From Rhynchopus sp. YZ270_cl-10 (lineage: Eukaryota > Euglenozoa > Diplonemea > Diplonemida > Diplonemidae): a stretch of 64,000 nucleotides of DNA. The DNA lies in NCBI GenBank assembly GCA_964035575.1, contig OZ037902.1, positions 186,001-250,000 of the forward strand. The letters run 5' to 3'. The notes under the pieces are model-generated. The model had not been told where the DNA came from. It searched no databases and saw nothing but the letters and a program-made list of their open reading frames with translations. Positions 32,510 to 42,903 of the stretch are shown here, piece by piece. The position numbers and the translations under genes are program-made. Within the stretch, counting starts at the first letter, position 1. Every line of letters begins with the position of its first letter.

Positions 32510-32620
32510 AGAGTACTCAAAGGAAAGAAGCAAGCTTCTGTTTTTTTTCAATCCGTTTTGTTTGCCCTGCAGCGCTGCCTCCAATCTTTTTAGAATTGAC
32601 AACAAGTTGTTTAATCAAAA
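32510..32620. repeat. 110-bp repeat shared with 44508-44625
   Basis: Shared words include AAGAAGCAAGCTTCTG, TTTGCCCTGCAGCGCTGCC and AATTGACAACAAGTTGTTT. The first and last are palindromic (AGAAGCAAGCTTCT, AACAAGTTGTT). Non-coding. Confidence 0.85.
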
Positions 32621-32704
32621 AATACTCAGGCGTGGCTGAGGCGTACTCGGGAAGGAGACATAACCCTCAGTGCTTAGTCATCCTTTGAAGATAAAAAACA
32701 TGAT

Positions 32705-32762
32705 AGTTATTAATGCAGGCACCTCCGACTGACCCACTGTACGATGCCAGCCCTCTGAAAGC
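32705..32762. repeat. GTCGGAGGTGCC short repeat, copy 3
   Basis: AGTTATTAATGCAGGCACC, TCCGACTGACCCACTGTACG and ATGCCAGCC, same orientation as the other copies. Confidence 0.7.
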
Positions 32763-33117
32763 GAAGACTACCCTGCAACCACACAAAAGGTGTGAAAAAA
32801 TGCTAATGGCTTGTCTCATGGCTGTGTAACGTGAACAGAGCACGTTTCGCACTCTGGCAGTAAAGAAGAAGAAAAAGAAGAAGAAAATACGGAAAGAAAA
32901 AAAAAAACAAAATGGGAACTTTGTGAAAGTGCGCCACGAACAAAGGGCCACAAAATAACACCAGACAGGGAGGGAGTGGGGGAGGGGGGTTTGCGGTCTG
33001 GTCTATGGATAAAAATGTCGGGGGGGGTTTATTTTGACGATTGTTTTTTTTTTTTTTTCTTTTTTCTAATGTTCTTCCAGGCATTTTTCCAGGATTTGGG
33101 GCTTTTGGCTGACGGGG

Positions 33118-33225
33118 GTACATAAAATCGAACGTTTTCCAGCCAAACTATGGCATGGGTAGGGTAGAGCTGTGAGTCGCCGCCCATAATTTTTGGCCGC
33201 GCCGCAGGCACATGGTATGCTACTT
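33118..33225. repeat. CAGCCAAAC...GCGCCGCAGGC repeat, copy
   Basis: Roughly 110 bases shared with 41034-41150 and 52840-52945: ACATAAAATCGAACGTTTT, CAGCCAAACTATGGCATGGG, GTAGAGCTGTG, and a GC-rich hairpin word near the end. It overlaps the GTGCGCC hairpin family. Confidence 0.75.
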
Positions 33226-33506
33226 TTTTATGAAAATTGCGTTCGAGCCCTCCCCCCAAAACAAACCCTGACGGTACTCCACAGCTCCACGCGTACCTCT
33301 GTACCCCTCTCTAGAAAAAGGCCTTCTCAGCCAGCGAACAATTGAAAAAAGAAAAACAAAAAACAAAAGCCTGAAAAGTGGATTCGTACAACAACGTTTC
33401 GTTCTCGCATTTTTTTTTTTTTTGGGGTGAGATCAGGTGAGAAAGGAGAGAAGACAAGGGGAAGGGGACGAGATATTGTTTTTTTTTTTTTTTTTTTTTT
33501 TTCATT

Positions 33507-33571
33507 TGATAAATTGTTGGAAGTAGTATAGTTGCGTAAGTTGTGTTGTCACAGTTTGTGCAATCACCACT
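33507..33571 (-). repeat. Poly-A-tailed short repeat (SINE-like), copy
   Basis: The minus strand ends CAACAATTTATC followed by a tail of A's (22 T's on the plus strand at 33480-33502). The body is diverged. Confidence 0.65.
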
Positions 33572-33764
33572 TTCTTTTTTTTCCACAACCTTCCTTCGCC
33601 CTGAAGTTTGATGCTGTTACTATTATTTTGGTTTGATACCCTGCTGGATTAGTGTTGCATTTCCAGCAGTTTTGGTACCTTCTTGATTGTTGGGAAATAT
33701 ATGTGGGCTGCCATCGGCTGTGGTGTGCGAAAAGCTCCACTTTCTTTCCTTCTCTGTGTTTTGA

Positions 33765-33798
<34 letters not shown>

Positions 33799-34396
33799 AG
33801 ATATTTCAATCAGTGAAATAACCCAAGCGAAGTTTAAAACCTCGAGTCGAGTTGTCCGCAAAGAAACTGGATTACAAACTTCTTTACCCTTTCTCAGAGA
33901 AAATAATATATGACAAAGGGTACACCCTATTCCTGAGTTGAACTTTCAAAACGAAAATTCTGAAAATTCTGAAAAAGAAAAAAGAAAAACAAAATCCGGG
34001 AGAGTCCAAAAAGAAAAACAAAATTCTAGATCACTGGACCGGGTGCTATTGTTTGAGGCATGCTGCTCTTAGGCTCTATAGAATAAGAGTTGCTCCGCTC
34101 GGAGTCACACCAATACAGAAAGCACTGCCTCAGAAAATCTGGTAGTTTGAAAAGAAAAACATGGCAAAAAAAAATTAGGGTAAACACATTATTTTCACGC
34201 CGGAATTACCCACCATCACTTCAAAAAAACACAACAAAATTGGAGACCCAAATACGCCCCTTAGAATTGATTTGCCACGCTTTGTCTATATTGTGTTACG
34301 AAACACATTTCAACTGTTTCGTAGGAAAGACCTACCTTGTTTAAAAGGAGAATCCAAAATCACGGAGCGGGGAGAGGGGAAATTTTATTTTTTTTT

Positions 34397-34442
34397 GAAA
34401 ACTTGGTTGTATTAGTGTAGCCACCCTAGAGTGTGCTCCACT
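34397..34442 (-). repeat. Poly-A-tailed short repeat, AACCAAGTTTTC subtype
   Basis: The minus strand reads AGTGGAGCACACTCTAGGGT, GGCTACACTAATACAACC and AAGTTTTC with an A-run. Confidence 0.7.
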
Positions 34443-34460
34443 AAAAACTCTTTTTTATTT

Positions 34461-34527
34461 GATAAATTGGAAGTAGGGCAGTTGCCCAGGGTTGTGTTAC
34501 CCACAGTTTTTTGTGCAAATCTCCACT
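34461..34527 (-). repeat. Poly-A-tailed short repeat (SINE-like), copy
   Basis: The body has AGTGGAGATTTGCAC and CAACTGCCCTACTTCC and ends in AATTTATC with an A-rich tail. It lies directly next to the copy at 34397-34442. Confidence 0.65.
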
Positions 34528-34723
34528 TATTTTTTTTTTTAGATCTGACAAAAAGAGAGCTCAAATACATACAGTTTTTCAAAAGAAAAAAAAATGGGGA
34601 AGAGATTATTGTACCCCAGCCTTGTTCGGCTCCCAAAAAATGGTAGTTATTCATGCAACCACACTGTACGATGTTCAGCGGGAAAGCACAAAGAATGGGG
34701 GAAAACCATTATTTTTTCTTTTT

Positions 34724-34786
34724 GATAAATTGTTGGAGTAGTGTAGTTGCCTCGGTTGTGTTGCCACAGTTGGTGCAATCTCCACT
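34724..34786 (-). repeat. Poly-A-tailed short repeat (SINE-like), best copy
   Basis: The minus strand reads AGTGGAGATTGCACCAACTG, TGGCAACACAACCGAGGCAA, CTACACTACTCCAACAATTTATC in parts, then an A-rich tail. It matches 39728-39789 and 63849-63911 closely. Confidence 0.75.
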
Positions 34787-34980
34787 GCCTTTTTTTTTAT
34801 CATTGAAGGACGAATCCTTTAGAAATACACGAATATCTTCTTTTTTAATAAAAGGAAGAATGAGTGTGAACGGGGGAAAAGACCCCTTGATAGAACAGAA
34901 AAGAGCTACCGCATTGACTCGGCAGCCTTAAAGTGACAAAAGTGAAAATACCCGAGGGGGGAAAAAAATAAGGTGAACTT

Positions 34981-35026
34981 ATTTATGCAGGCACCTCCGA
35001 CTGACCCACGCCCCGGATAAAAGCAC
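34981..35026. repeat. GTCGGAGGTGCC short repeat, copy 4
   Basis: ATGCAGGCACCTCCGACTGA followed by CCCACGCCCCGGATAAAAGC. It is slightly shortened in the middle. Confidence 0.65.
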
Positions 35027-35666
35027 AATGGAAAATAAATGAAATCGTGCCCCAGAAGTGTGTACTGAATACCCAGACGCCTGTTTGGATTCGTTTTCGT
35101 TGTGTTCTCAACACAGAAATACACCTTTTTTTTGGACCTGATCACAAAAAAAAAAAAAAAACATTTACATTTTGGCTTCGTCACATAAAGAGGGGGTGAG
35201 GGGGGGGGGTTTTGAAGGGGTTTTTATGAAGTTTTTTTGATATTAAGGAGAAGGGGGAGGATGGGGGGAACAAAATCTGACTTTTTTTTTGGGGGGTAAA
35301 AATAAAACCGGGGAAATCATTCGTAATGTATGGGTTGTAGAGGGTGAGTTGGAACATTTTTTGTTCACTTTTTTAAATTTTTTGATAACAGTCTGTGCCG
35401 TGCATTTTGCAACTTCATTGTAGACGCGTCCAGGGAGTGTTACCCGAGAATCAGAGGCCGCAGTTGCACCCGAGAGCGCGACCGCAGCCACATCAACCCT
35501 ATACTAACGCGAACCCTCTAGCAATCTACACGTACCCTCGGAGCCAGATACAGACACATATCTTTGAGAATAGTGTGTGTAATTGCCACCAGCAAAGCTT
35601 CACTTTCCCAGTTTTTTTTTTTTTGTGTGACGACAAAAAAACAAAAGAAAAAACTGAATAAGATGA

Positions 35667-35687
35667 CAAAAGCCTCTCATGCTTAGG
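35667..35687. repeat. Constant-loop hairpin, AAGC...GCTT type
   Basis: AAAAGC, loop CTCTCAT, GCTTAG: a 4-bp core stem with a one-base loop variant. Confidence 0.45.
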
Positions 35688-35780
35688 TCACCTAAACAAA
35701 AAAAAAAAATGAATTGTTTTTTTTCTTCATTTTTTGTATGTCACGAGGTTAGATGGGGGTACCCGCATTATTTTTTTGTT

Positions 35781-35820
35781 GATAATCTGTTGAGTAGCTG
35801 CCATTCGGACAGTCCTCACT
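35781..35820 (-). repeat. Short repeat, shortened relative of the poly-A-tailed family
   Basis: GATAATCTGTTGAGTAGCTGCC...CCTCACT on the plus strand after a T-run. It resembles 62375-62420. Confidence 0.45.
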
Positions 35821-35864
35821 ATCAATAGCTTTATTTTGTTGTGGTAGTGAAAAAATAACTATTT

Positions 35865-36029
35865 ATTCACCTCCTTTTAGCGGGGTTTTATTTTGCGATA
35901 ACTTCACGCATTTTTTTCCCAGGCGAGGGCTACTTAATTTGCCGAGCGAAGCGAGGCAAATTGAGTGCACGAGCCTGGGAAAAAAATAAGTGAAGTATCG
36001 CAAAATAATCCGCTAAAAGGAGGTGAATA
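35865..36029. repeat. Palindrome with 58-60-bp arms
   Basis: Arms 35865-35924 and 35972-36029 are near-perfect reverse complements: ATTCACCTCCTTTTAGCGGG, ATTTTGCGAT, CCCAGGC. The centre holds a second hairpin, AATTTGCC/GGCAAATT. It would form a cruciform or a long RNA hairpin. Confidence 0.85.
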
Positions 36030-36034
36030 CGTAA

Positions 36035-36410
36035 TTTTATTTCACGGGAAATAAAGTATACGAAAGGATTTGGCACTTTTAGCGTGACTTATTTATTGTG
36101 CAATAACTAACGAGTATGTGTCCTCACAGGAAGCTCTCAGGGAAAAAAAAAAAAAAAAAGAGCGTGAAAAAAAAAAAAAAAAAAGCTCTCATTACCCTCC
36201 CGCCAGCGATACCGGGTCCCGCGGACCCCTAGATAGGCCCGCTGAGGGGCTGGCGGGATTGAGGAGGCTGGAGGGAGGCTAAAAAAGGCTGGACGGTCCC
36301 TCCAGCCCTACTACCTACATGTACCAAAATTTGGCGTGAAATTATCATTAAATAAAATCCCGCTAAAAGTGCCAAATCCTTCGTATACTTTATTTCCCAG
36401 GGGAATAAAA
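36035..36410. repeat. 376-bp inverted-repeat element next to the palindrome
   Basis: 50-bp ends (36035-36084 and 36361-36410) are reverse complements with few differences: AATAAAGTATACGAAAGGAT and GGCACTTTTAGCG. The interior contains two long A-runs and CCGGGTCCCGCGGACCC. The word CGCTAAAAG also appears in the neighbouring palindrome, so both may be parts of one composite element. Confidence 0.75.
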
Positions 36411-37780
36411 AAAAAAAAATGTAAAAACAGGGCAAAGAAGTAGGACGACGGGAGGGAAGAACCAAAAGACCAGGGGGATGGGGGGGGTCAGGGGTGGGGT
36501 GACTGATAATGATAAAAGTGAAGTTGATAGTGCAAAACGCCTCTGGGACGCAGGCACTGACACTCCGCGGGGTTATCGAACCCCCGGAGTGTTGCATTTG
36601 GGAGTTGCCGAGAGGGGAAAATATAACGTGGTCACACCGAAACACCAAAAAAAAAAAAAAACAAATGTATTGGAGATGGGTGGTCAGGGTGGGGAGGAAG
36701 AAAAATTTTTGTAAGATGCATGTCACGTGGGCACATTCATCTACTAAAAAAAGGTATTTCAAAATAAAAAGAACTGGATTTTTTTTGATTTTGTTGTTTG
36801 TTTGTTTTTGGTGTAAATACCAAAGAAATGTGCACTACATTTTTTGTTTATTCCACCTAATTTTTTGACCAGTTTTGGCCACCTCAACATTAAGTACCGA
36901 CAGACCTCTTTTATTTTTTTTTCAAATGAAAAAAAAATAGGCTCAATGAATCGTACAGAAAAAAACGCAAAAAAGGAGTTTGTAAAAAAAAAAAAAGCAA
37001 CCAAAAGTAAAATGAGCTCACACACATCAGAAGGATATTACAAATCTAAGAATAGCCTAGATGTAAGAAGGAAATAGGTTATGACGCGATCCTGAAGGCA
37101 TCGCGAAGAGGCCATGGTTGGGCCGGTGTGTGCCGGGGGAGGGCAAGGAGATTGACAGAGAGTGTACGATGTGGAGTGGCGATGGAAAAGTCCGGAAAAG
37201 TTGTTCTTTTTGCGGCATCTAGGTAAAGAGGTACCTAGCTCCCATCTGTCCCATTTGCCCCACTGAATACAATACCATACAAGACCCCTTGCCCGATGGG
37301 AGAAAAAAAAAATCAACAACACATTGATCTACTTTGTGCGCACCGAAGTGCTTTTTTTTTATGTGAACCCGTTCAGCCAGTGTCGGTCACTCAATGAAAA
37401 AAGGTGGTTGCAACAAGATTGCAGGAACACGCCATTCTGTCGTTCCTGGTTTTTTTCCTGTCAAAAATTTGGTACAACCAAAATAAAAGGGCAACAACAA
37501 AAGCAAAAGGCATGTGGCGCGGCTGCCAAAAAAAAAAAAAAAAAAAAAAAAACACTACCTGGAATTCTTCGGTAGGTTTGCGGTGGAAAAAAAGACAAAA
37601 ATAAAAAAAAGCTTTGAATATGCCTCTCATACAATAAGTCAAACACATCGGGAAAAAAATGGGCTGGCAAATTTAAAAAAAAACTTTTTTCTTTTGACAA
37701 TCCGTTGGAGATGTAGTTTTCCAGCATATCATCACTCTCTCTCGCATTTTTTTTCAATTCGGCACATTTCCCCCCCCTCC
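36411..37780. other. Gene-free spacer downstream of gene C
   Basis: No supported gene. A strong hairpin lies at 36560-36592. Long A-runs at 36648-36661 and 37529-37551. Confidence 0.5.
36560..36592. repeat. GC-rich hairpin ACACTCCG...CGGAGTGT
   Basis: ACACTCCG-C-GGGGTT, loop ATCG, AACCCCCGGAGTGT. One bulged C apart, 14 paired bases. This is much stronger than the short hairpins nearby. Confidence 0.8.
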
Positions 37781-38611
37781 TCAGGCTTCCTCCCCTCCAT
37801 AAAGAAAGACACCCGACAGCTCGCAGTACGGGTCATGCCTGAAGACCCCTGTTGAGGTAGTCGCCACGCTGCTCACACTGTGAGCAAGGTGCGCACTGCC
37901 GCCACCGAGGTCATCTTGGGACCCTCCTGACCCTGAGCGGACGGATGACGCCACCGACACTAACGACGGCGTGCGCCTTGCATCGGGTGTTCCCACTGCA
38001 CTGGCACCACTGTCCTCTGCGGGGTCCGCCTCTTCAGCAGCCCCCTCCAAATCCCCCTTCTCTGCGTGGCGTGGAGTCTGGTAACCCTCAGAGGAGGGGG
38101 AGAACGACCCCTTCTCGCTAATAGAAATCTCAGACAAAACCGCCGTCATCTGCGGCACCTCAACCTCCAACGGAGCGGGCATCACCGCCAGCATCTTCGC
38201 ACGCTTCCCCCTCCTTGCTGGCAGCTTTACCAAATCCTTGAGACACCGTGTGTTCAACCTCTCTGCCTTTGCAGTATGCTCCAATCCCTTTGGGACGGTT
38301 CCTCTTGCAAGGATATGTGGGTTGCCGCAGTCCCCTTTGCAGGATCCGGAGTAAAATCCGGGGCATTTTTTGTGCTCGGAGAGTCGGGTGATCCAGAGGA
38401 GACGGCAGACGACGCACCTCAAACGGACTCCAGGGAGGACACGGCGTCTGCGGGAGCGGGTCCAGCAGTTGTGGTCGCAAGGGGGTGTGATGGTAGGGCC
38501 GGCAGCCTCGAGCTGGGCAACATCAATGTAGGGGTTGGTATCGTGGACGTTGTGGTTGTGCGCTTCAGAGGATGCAAGCGAGAGCATCGAAGCGGGTTGG
38601 TTTACCTTCAT
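37781..38611 (-). CDS. Gene C: Cys-rich CCCH-type zinc protein with RHDPY motif
   Basis: 276 residues, ATG start. Order: N-terminus of 44 residues with little charge; C45-x3-C49 in DHNCWTRSRRRR; C66-x2-C69; C83-x7-C91-x3-C95-x3-H99 followed by ILARGTVPKG; LNTRCLKDLV then GKRAKM at about 119-140; a long acidic/Ser/Gly linker; VFRHDPYC at 256-263, where Cys replaces the usual Ser; then 13 more residues. Role inferred as for gene B. Upstream lie a 64-base CCT repeat in the leader and, farther out, a polypyrimidine tract with CATACAG at 38768. The leader of about 155 bases is long compared with the other genes. Confidence 0.85.
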   Translation of the reverse strand: MKVNQPASMLSLASSEAHNHNVHDTNPYIDVAQLEAAGPTITPPCDHNCWTRSRRRRVLPGVRLRCVVCRLLWITRLSEHKKCPGFYSGSCKGDCGNPHILARGTVPKGLEHTAKAERLNTRCLKDLVKLPARRGKRAKMLAVMPAPLEVEVPQMTAVLSEISISEKGSFSPSSEGYQTPRHAEKGDLEGAAEEADPAEDSGASAVGTPDARRTPSLVSVASSVRSGSGGSQDDLGGGSAHLAHSVSSVATTSTGVFRHDPYCELSGVFLYGGEEA

Positions 38612-38654
38612 GGTAGAGATTGGAGACAGAGGGGAAGTGATGGTGGAAAAGAGG

Positions 38655-38718
38655 AAAGAGGAGGAGGAGGAGGAGGAGGAGGAGGAGGAGGAGGAGGAGG
38701 AGGAGGAGGAGGAGGAGG
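38655..38718. repeat. Trinucleotide run (GGA)n in the gene C leader
   Basis: About 21 GGA units on the plus strand, (TCC)n in the gene C transcript. No AG lies between this run and the ATG, so it is part of the mature leader if the acceptor at 38768 is used, or a second pyrimidine tract if a downstream site is used. Confidence 0.9.
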
Positions 38719-38767
38719 AAGGTGTGTAGGAGGGAACAACGGATTCGCTTGAAAGTAGTATAGCTTT

Positions 38768-38820
38768 CTGTATGGTTGTTGGGGGTGGAGAAGGAGAAGG
38801 AGAAGAGAGGGAGAGAGGCG
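38768..38820 (-). promoter_or_regulatory. Polypyrimidine tract and CAG acceptor of gene C
   Basis: The minus strand reads CTCTCTCCCTCTCTTCTCCT and onward, then CAACAACCATACAG/AAAG. This is the first AG after the tract. Confidence 0.5.
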
Positions 38821-39519
38821 CAGTTTAGATGGTGTATTTAAGAATTGAAGCAGAAATTTTAAGTAGAGTTGAAATACAAAAAGACCTCTAACAGTGTACC
38901 TGCTTAGTTGCACCCCCTTTCAGCCACACCAGGTATCAGAAAACCATGTGGCCAGCTGTGCGATGTGGCGAAGGAGGACGGTGCATGCTGATGACCCAGC
39001 TGCTGCGAAGTTCGTAGAAAATGAAGAGTGGGTTGGGAGAGAGAGAAAAAGAGGGGGCTGGGGTTGCGTTATTTTATTTTACCTTTTTTCTGTGACAATA
39101 TTAAAAACAACATGACAAAAACCTGTTACGCCGTCCCCTAACACAAACAAAAACAATAACAACAAAAACCAAAAAAGGGGCGGAAGGGAGGGGAGTTTGA
39201 AAATGTGGAAGGGAGGGGAGGGGAGGGAGCTAACCATAGGTTTGGGCTTCCGTGAGTATGAGCTGTGATTCAGAAACATGCAAAAAGAACGGGCCGTAAA
39301 AAGGGTTTTTTTTTTCTCTCTCGGAAAAAAAAGGAGAAGAAAAAAGGGAGGAAACAAAAGGCCTCGTTCTCTGACGTTTTTGGAATATTTTATATTGGGT
39401 GGAGGTCTACCCGCAATAACGATTCCATATTGTTTTTGAGACACACTCCAAAGCACTCGCCGATAACCGGGTTATGATTATTGATTATTTATTTGCAAAA
39501 GAAAAGAAAAGGATGACTT

Positions 39520-39552
39520 GAAATACGACAGCCCTCTCGTGACGGTGTACCT
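39520..39552. repeat. Constant-loop hairpin, TAC...GTA type
   Basis: GAAATACGACAGCC, CTCTCGT, GACGGTGTACC. A duplicate lies at 57781-57812. Confidence 0.55.
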
Positions 39553-39727
39553 ATAAAAAAAGGGAGGGGCATGTATAGGGGGAAAAACGAAGAAAAAAGA
39601 CCAGAAGCGAGCAGCTCTTTTGTACTTGTTTTGTTTTTATCTGCGATTTAGAAAAAAGGTAATTGATACATTTTTGGCTTATTTTATTGTTAACCATCAT
39701 ACATAAGGCGTTGAACAAATCCCTTTT

Positions 39728-39789
39728 GATAAATTGTTGGAGTAGTGTAGTTGCCTCGGTTGTGTTGCCACAGTTGTGCAATCTCCACT
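39728..39789 (-). repeat. Poly-A-tailed short repeat (SINE-like), copy
   Basis: Nearly the same as 34724-34786, ending CAACAATTTATCAAAAGGG on the minus strand. Confidence 0.7.
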
Positions 39790-40238
39790 GTCATGTCTTT
39801 TTTTTTTTTTTTTTTTGGGGACTTGATTTTGGCCTTTTAAATGGGTTTACAGGCTAAAGCGCGAAAATGCACACACCCCTCTTCCATCAATAAAACAGAA
39901 TAAAAAAAGCAAACAAAAACGACGACGAGAACAAAAGGAAAACTTTGAAAAAAAAAGAAAAAAAAGACAAATGTGCTTCAAACACACACACACGTCTGAC
40001 TAAAAAAAAACAAATAAAGACAAAACGAGCTAAGCTTTTGAAATAATACTCTCTGTGAGATAAATCGAAAAACCCACCCAATCTCGTCACTGTACAGTTT
40101 GCAAATTGTTGACGAGGAGATACAGTGGGCAAAACGTCATCGTCGTCCTGAAGAATATACAACGGTGCAGTAGGTCGGAACCCACTCTTTTTCAGGCACT
40201 GAAGAAACACACCAAAAAATAGAAAAAAAATAAAAACT

Positions 40239-40300
40239 GTAGTTGATGCAGGCACCTCCGACTGACCCATAAGCGATGTCAGCCATCCGGATGAAAGTAC
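40239..40300. repeat. GTCGGAGGTGCC short repeat, copy 5
   Basis: GTAGTTGATGCAGGCACCTC, CGACTGACCCATAAGC, GATGTCAGCCATCCGGATGA, same orientation. Confidence 0.7.
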
Positions 40301-40374
40301 AAAGTACCCTGCGGCCTAACAACAGCAGATGTAAAAAGGAAACCTAATGACTTTATAAAATAGAAACTTAACAC

Positions 40375-40480
40375 TCCTCACACGATAAAACCCATGGGAG
40401 AGGTTGTGGTGAAACGCACACACCTCGACCTGTTTGGTGAGGAGTGGCTCTGCAGCGCGGTTCGTCCCTAGAACCGCGAG
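40375..40480. repeat. 100-bp repeat with GCGGTTC hairpin (also 44320-44412)
   Basis: Shared words: AGAGGTTGTGGTGAAACGC, CTCGACCTGTTTGGTGAGG and GGCTCTGCAGCGCGGTTCG, ending in a hairpin GCGGTTC/GAACCGC. The loop differs between the copies while the stem is kept. Confidence 0.75.
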
Positions 40481-40558
40481 TGTGTTCAAAATGCTTTGTT
40501 TCTATTTCCTCCTTCATTTCATGAGGTGACAAAAAAAAAAAGATGAAAGATATTGCCA

Positions 40559-40603
40559 GGCTCACCTCTGACCGACCATACTAAGCCAGCCCCGGATGAA
40601 AGT
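40559..40603. repeat. GTCGGAGGTGCC short repeat, diverged copy
   Basis: GGCTCACCTCTGACCGACCA then AAGCCAGCCCCGGATGAAAG. Confidence 0.55.
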
Positions 40604-40974
40604 TAAAAAAAAATGGGTGAAATGAGTACGTCCCAGCTCTGCTGATGACGTTGGAGCAAAATAAAAAAAAAATCTCGCCAGACAAGAGCGGAAAAAAGAA
40701 AGTACGAAAACGAATACAAAGTGACGTTAATAGTTGATAGGTGCCCTCACAGTACATACATCTCAAACGACGAGATGGATGTATTAGAAGCTACCTGGTT
40801 GTTCTCTAATCTCTAATGATTCTTAAAAATAAAGAGAGTCAGGCCAGTGCTCAAAGATGCTGTCACACCCTGAGGGGAAGGCATGTTGCCACAATACCCT
40901 GTGTGGCAACAACGGGGAGGTGACCTCTGTATAACGCCTAGACGTGAAAACAGCACCACAGCCCCGGGGTTACT

Positions 40975-41001
40975 CTGCGAAAGCCACGGTGCGCAACATT
41001 T

Positions 41002-41034
<33 letters not shown>

Positions 41035-41150
41035 TGACATAAAATCGCACGTTTTTACAGCCAAACGATGGCATGGGTATGGGTAGGGTAGAGCTGTGGG
41101 CTACCGTAATTTTTGGCTGCGCCGAAGGCACGGTGCGTTAATGTTTTTTT
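40975..41150. repeat. CAGCCAAAC...GCGCC repeat, long copy
   Basis: Begins GCGAAAGCCACGGTGCGCAA, an A-run of 34, then ACATAAAATCGCACGTTTT, CAGCCAAACGATGGCATGGG and a GC word GCGCCGAAGGCACGG. It matches 52816-52945 across its whole length, apart from the A-run. Confidence 0.75.
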
Positions 41151-41240
41151 TTTTTTATGAGAGTTGCGAACATATTGAAAAAAAAGGGCATATTATGCAC
41201 GCCGCGGACAGTGTCGCGTTCGCGAAGAAAAGGTTGACTT

Positions 41241-41270
41241 GAAATACAAAGCCCTCTCGTGACAGTGTAC
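41241..41270. repeat. Constant-loop hairpin, TACA...TGTA type
   Basis: GAAATACAAAGCC, CTCTCGT, GACAGTGTAC. Independent of the duplicated copies. Confidence 0.55.
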
Positions 41271-42752
41271 AAACAGAAAAAGGGAAACACAATGTGAAAG
41301 ACAAGAAGCGAGCAAAACAAACAAAAACAAAAAATCCTCCCTAGGAAAAAAGGAAGAAAAAAATCATGAAGAAAAAAAAGGAAAAAAAAAAAAAAAACGT
41401 CGATAATTAACTCTTTTAGCCCCAAGCCATATTTTCAAGCCACTTTAGGTTTTTTGGTTTTTTGGGGCTCTCTAACCGGTAAAGGTACCTCAGATGCAAA
41501 ATTCTGATCGGACCTGGCGCAATTGAAAGATTTTTAACACAGGTTTCAATTCCATTTTAAGATAAATCTGTAAAATGTTTTTACAAAAATGGGTTGAACC
41601 TGTCTCAAAGCATGGGCGTCATTTCTAAAGCCACTAAAAGTGGCGGCTTATAGGGCAAAACAACCAAAAAGAGGGGGGGGGTGTTTCATCCATCCCGGAA
41701 CCGTTCTTCACCCCACATACCCAGGTATGGGCCAATAAACCGGGTTTTGGAAAACACACCAAAAAAGGTGAAACTGGTGAGCCTTTTACGGCCAAATCAC
41801 TGTAGGGGGGAAAAAGAGAGAAAGAAGAAAGAAACGTTGAAAGTGCACGCCTCACCATTCATCGGCGAGACGCATGTTGGCACTGAAAAAAAAAAAAAGA
41901 AAAAAGAATCTTTGAAGAAAGCTTGAAAGCGGGATTTTCTGGAATAGGCTTGCACAAAAGGGAGCTCTCAGCGCAAAGGGAGGTTCTGTTGTCACTCAGT
42001 TCGTTCTGCCAAGGGAAAGGGGGCCAGAAATGATTAAGATCATATGTTCAATCGAAAGATGGAGTTTTGTCCACCAGCGTTGTCTCCTCTTTTTTGAATA
42101 AAAAATCTTTTTGTTTTTCTTTTTTAAAATAAGGTACAGCCAGGGGGAAAAAAGAGAAGTTGAAAGTGCAAAAGCCAAAAAAAAAGTACTCGCCAGAATG
42201 TGGGGGAAGTGGCCAGACGTGAATAGCAAAATATGTGGCATTGATGGAAAGCAATTCGTGCAAAAGAGCGGACACGACACAAGCAGAAGCACTCAAAAAG
42301 AATCGTCGCAAAATAGAAGGTTGTTGCAAACGCCTTACCGTTCATCGGGTGCAGGCACTGGTTCTCTAATGAAAAATGGAACAAAAATCTACTGAATTTG
42401 ATAACGTTCACACCTCACGATGGATGCAGACACGTGAGAAAAAAAAGAAAAAAAAAAAAAAAAAAAAGGAAACTCGGCAGGGCATATCCTAAGTCTGTAC
42501 CCGGTACCCGCGGGTTTTTGAAAAAAAGTGCGCCCCTTTTTTTTGCACGGCTTTTAGGTCCCACGTTGCCCCTTTTTTTTGCACGAGGGTCTAGGGGGTC
42601 TAAGGGGAAACCTACTTGACAAAAGTGCCCGTAAAAAAAATATTTGGAAAGATCTGGTGCGAAACAGTCCAAAAACACCATTTTCGGTGGGAAAAAATTC
42701 ACCCCCTATGGGGTGGCCCGTGGTCGCAGCGAAGTGTCGTTTTCTAGTTTTT
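41271..42752. other. Gene-free spacer
   Basis: No supported gene. 41680-42412 is duplicated at 58828-59492. It contains paired motifs around AAACGCCTYACCRTTCATCGG (41850, 42335). The right part, 42480-42750, is homopolymer-rich like the palindromes. Confidence 0.5.
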
Positions 42753-42903
42753 TGTGTACCTGTGTACTGTGTACTGTGTACTGTGTACTGTGTACTGTGT
42801 ACTGTGTACTGTGTACTGTGTACTGTGTACTGTGTACTGTGTACTGTGTACTGTGTACTGTGTACTGTGTACTGTGTACTGTGTACTGTGTACTGTGTAC
42901 TGT
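42753..42903. repeat. Heptanucleotide satellite (TGTGTAC)n
   Basis: About 21 units of TGTGTAC, ending TGTACTGTATATTTGG. Frames through it on both strands are artefacts. Confidence 0.97.

Larger units (their letters stand above)
31621..33117. other. Gene-free spacer with small repeats
   Basis: 31647-31735 carries a repeat of the type GTACCTTGGTACACTG...CCAACCATGCAGTCCTAC, also at 54140-54240 and 61910-61985. 32510-32620 is repeated at 44508-44625. No gene is supported. Confidence 0.5.

Noticed and set aside
35243-35491. Minus-strand frame with GRVYNEVAKCTAQTVIKKFKK
   Set aside because: It starts at GTG, the second half reads through homopolymers, and no acceptor or homologue is evident; it could be a decayed exon but support is too thin.
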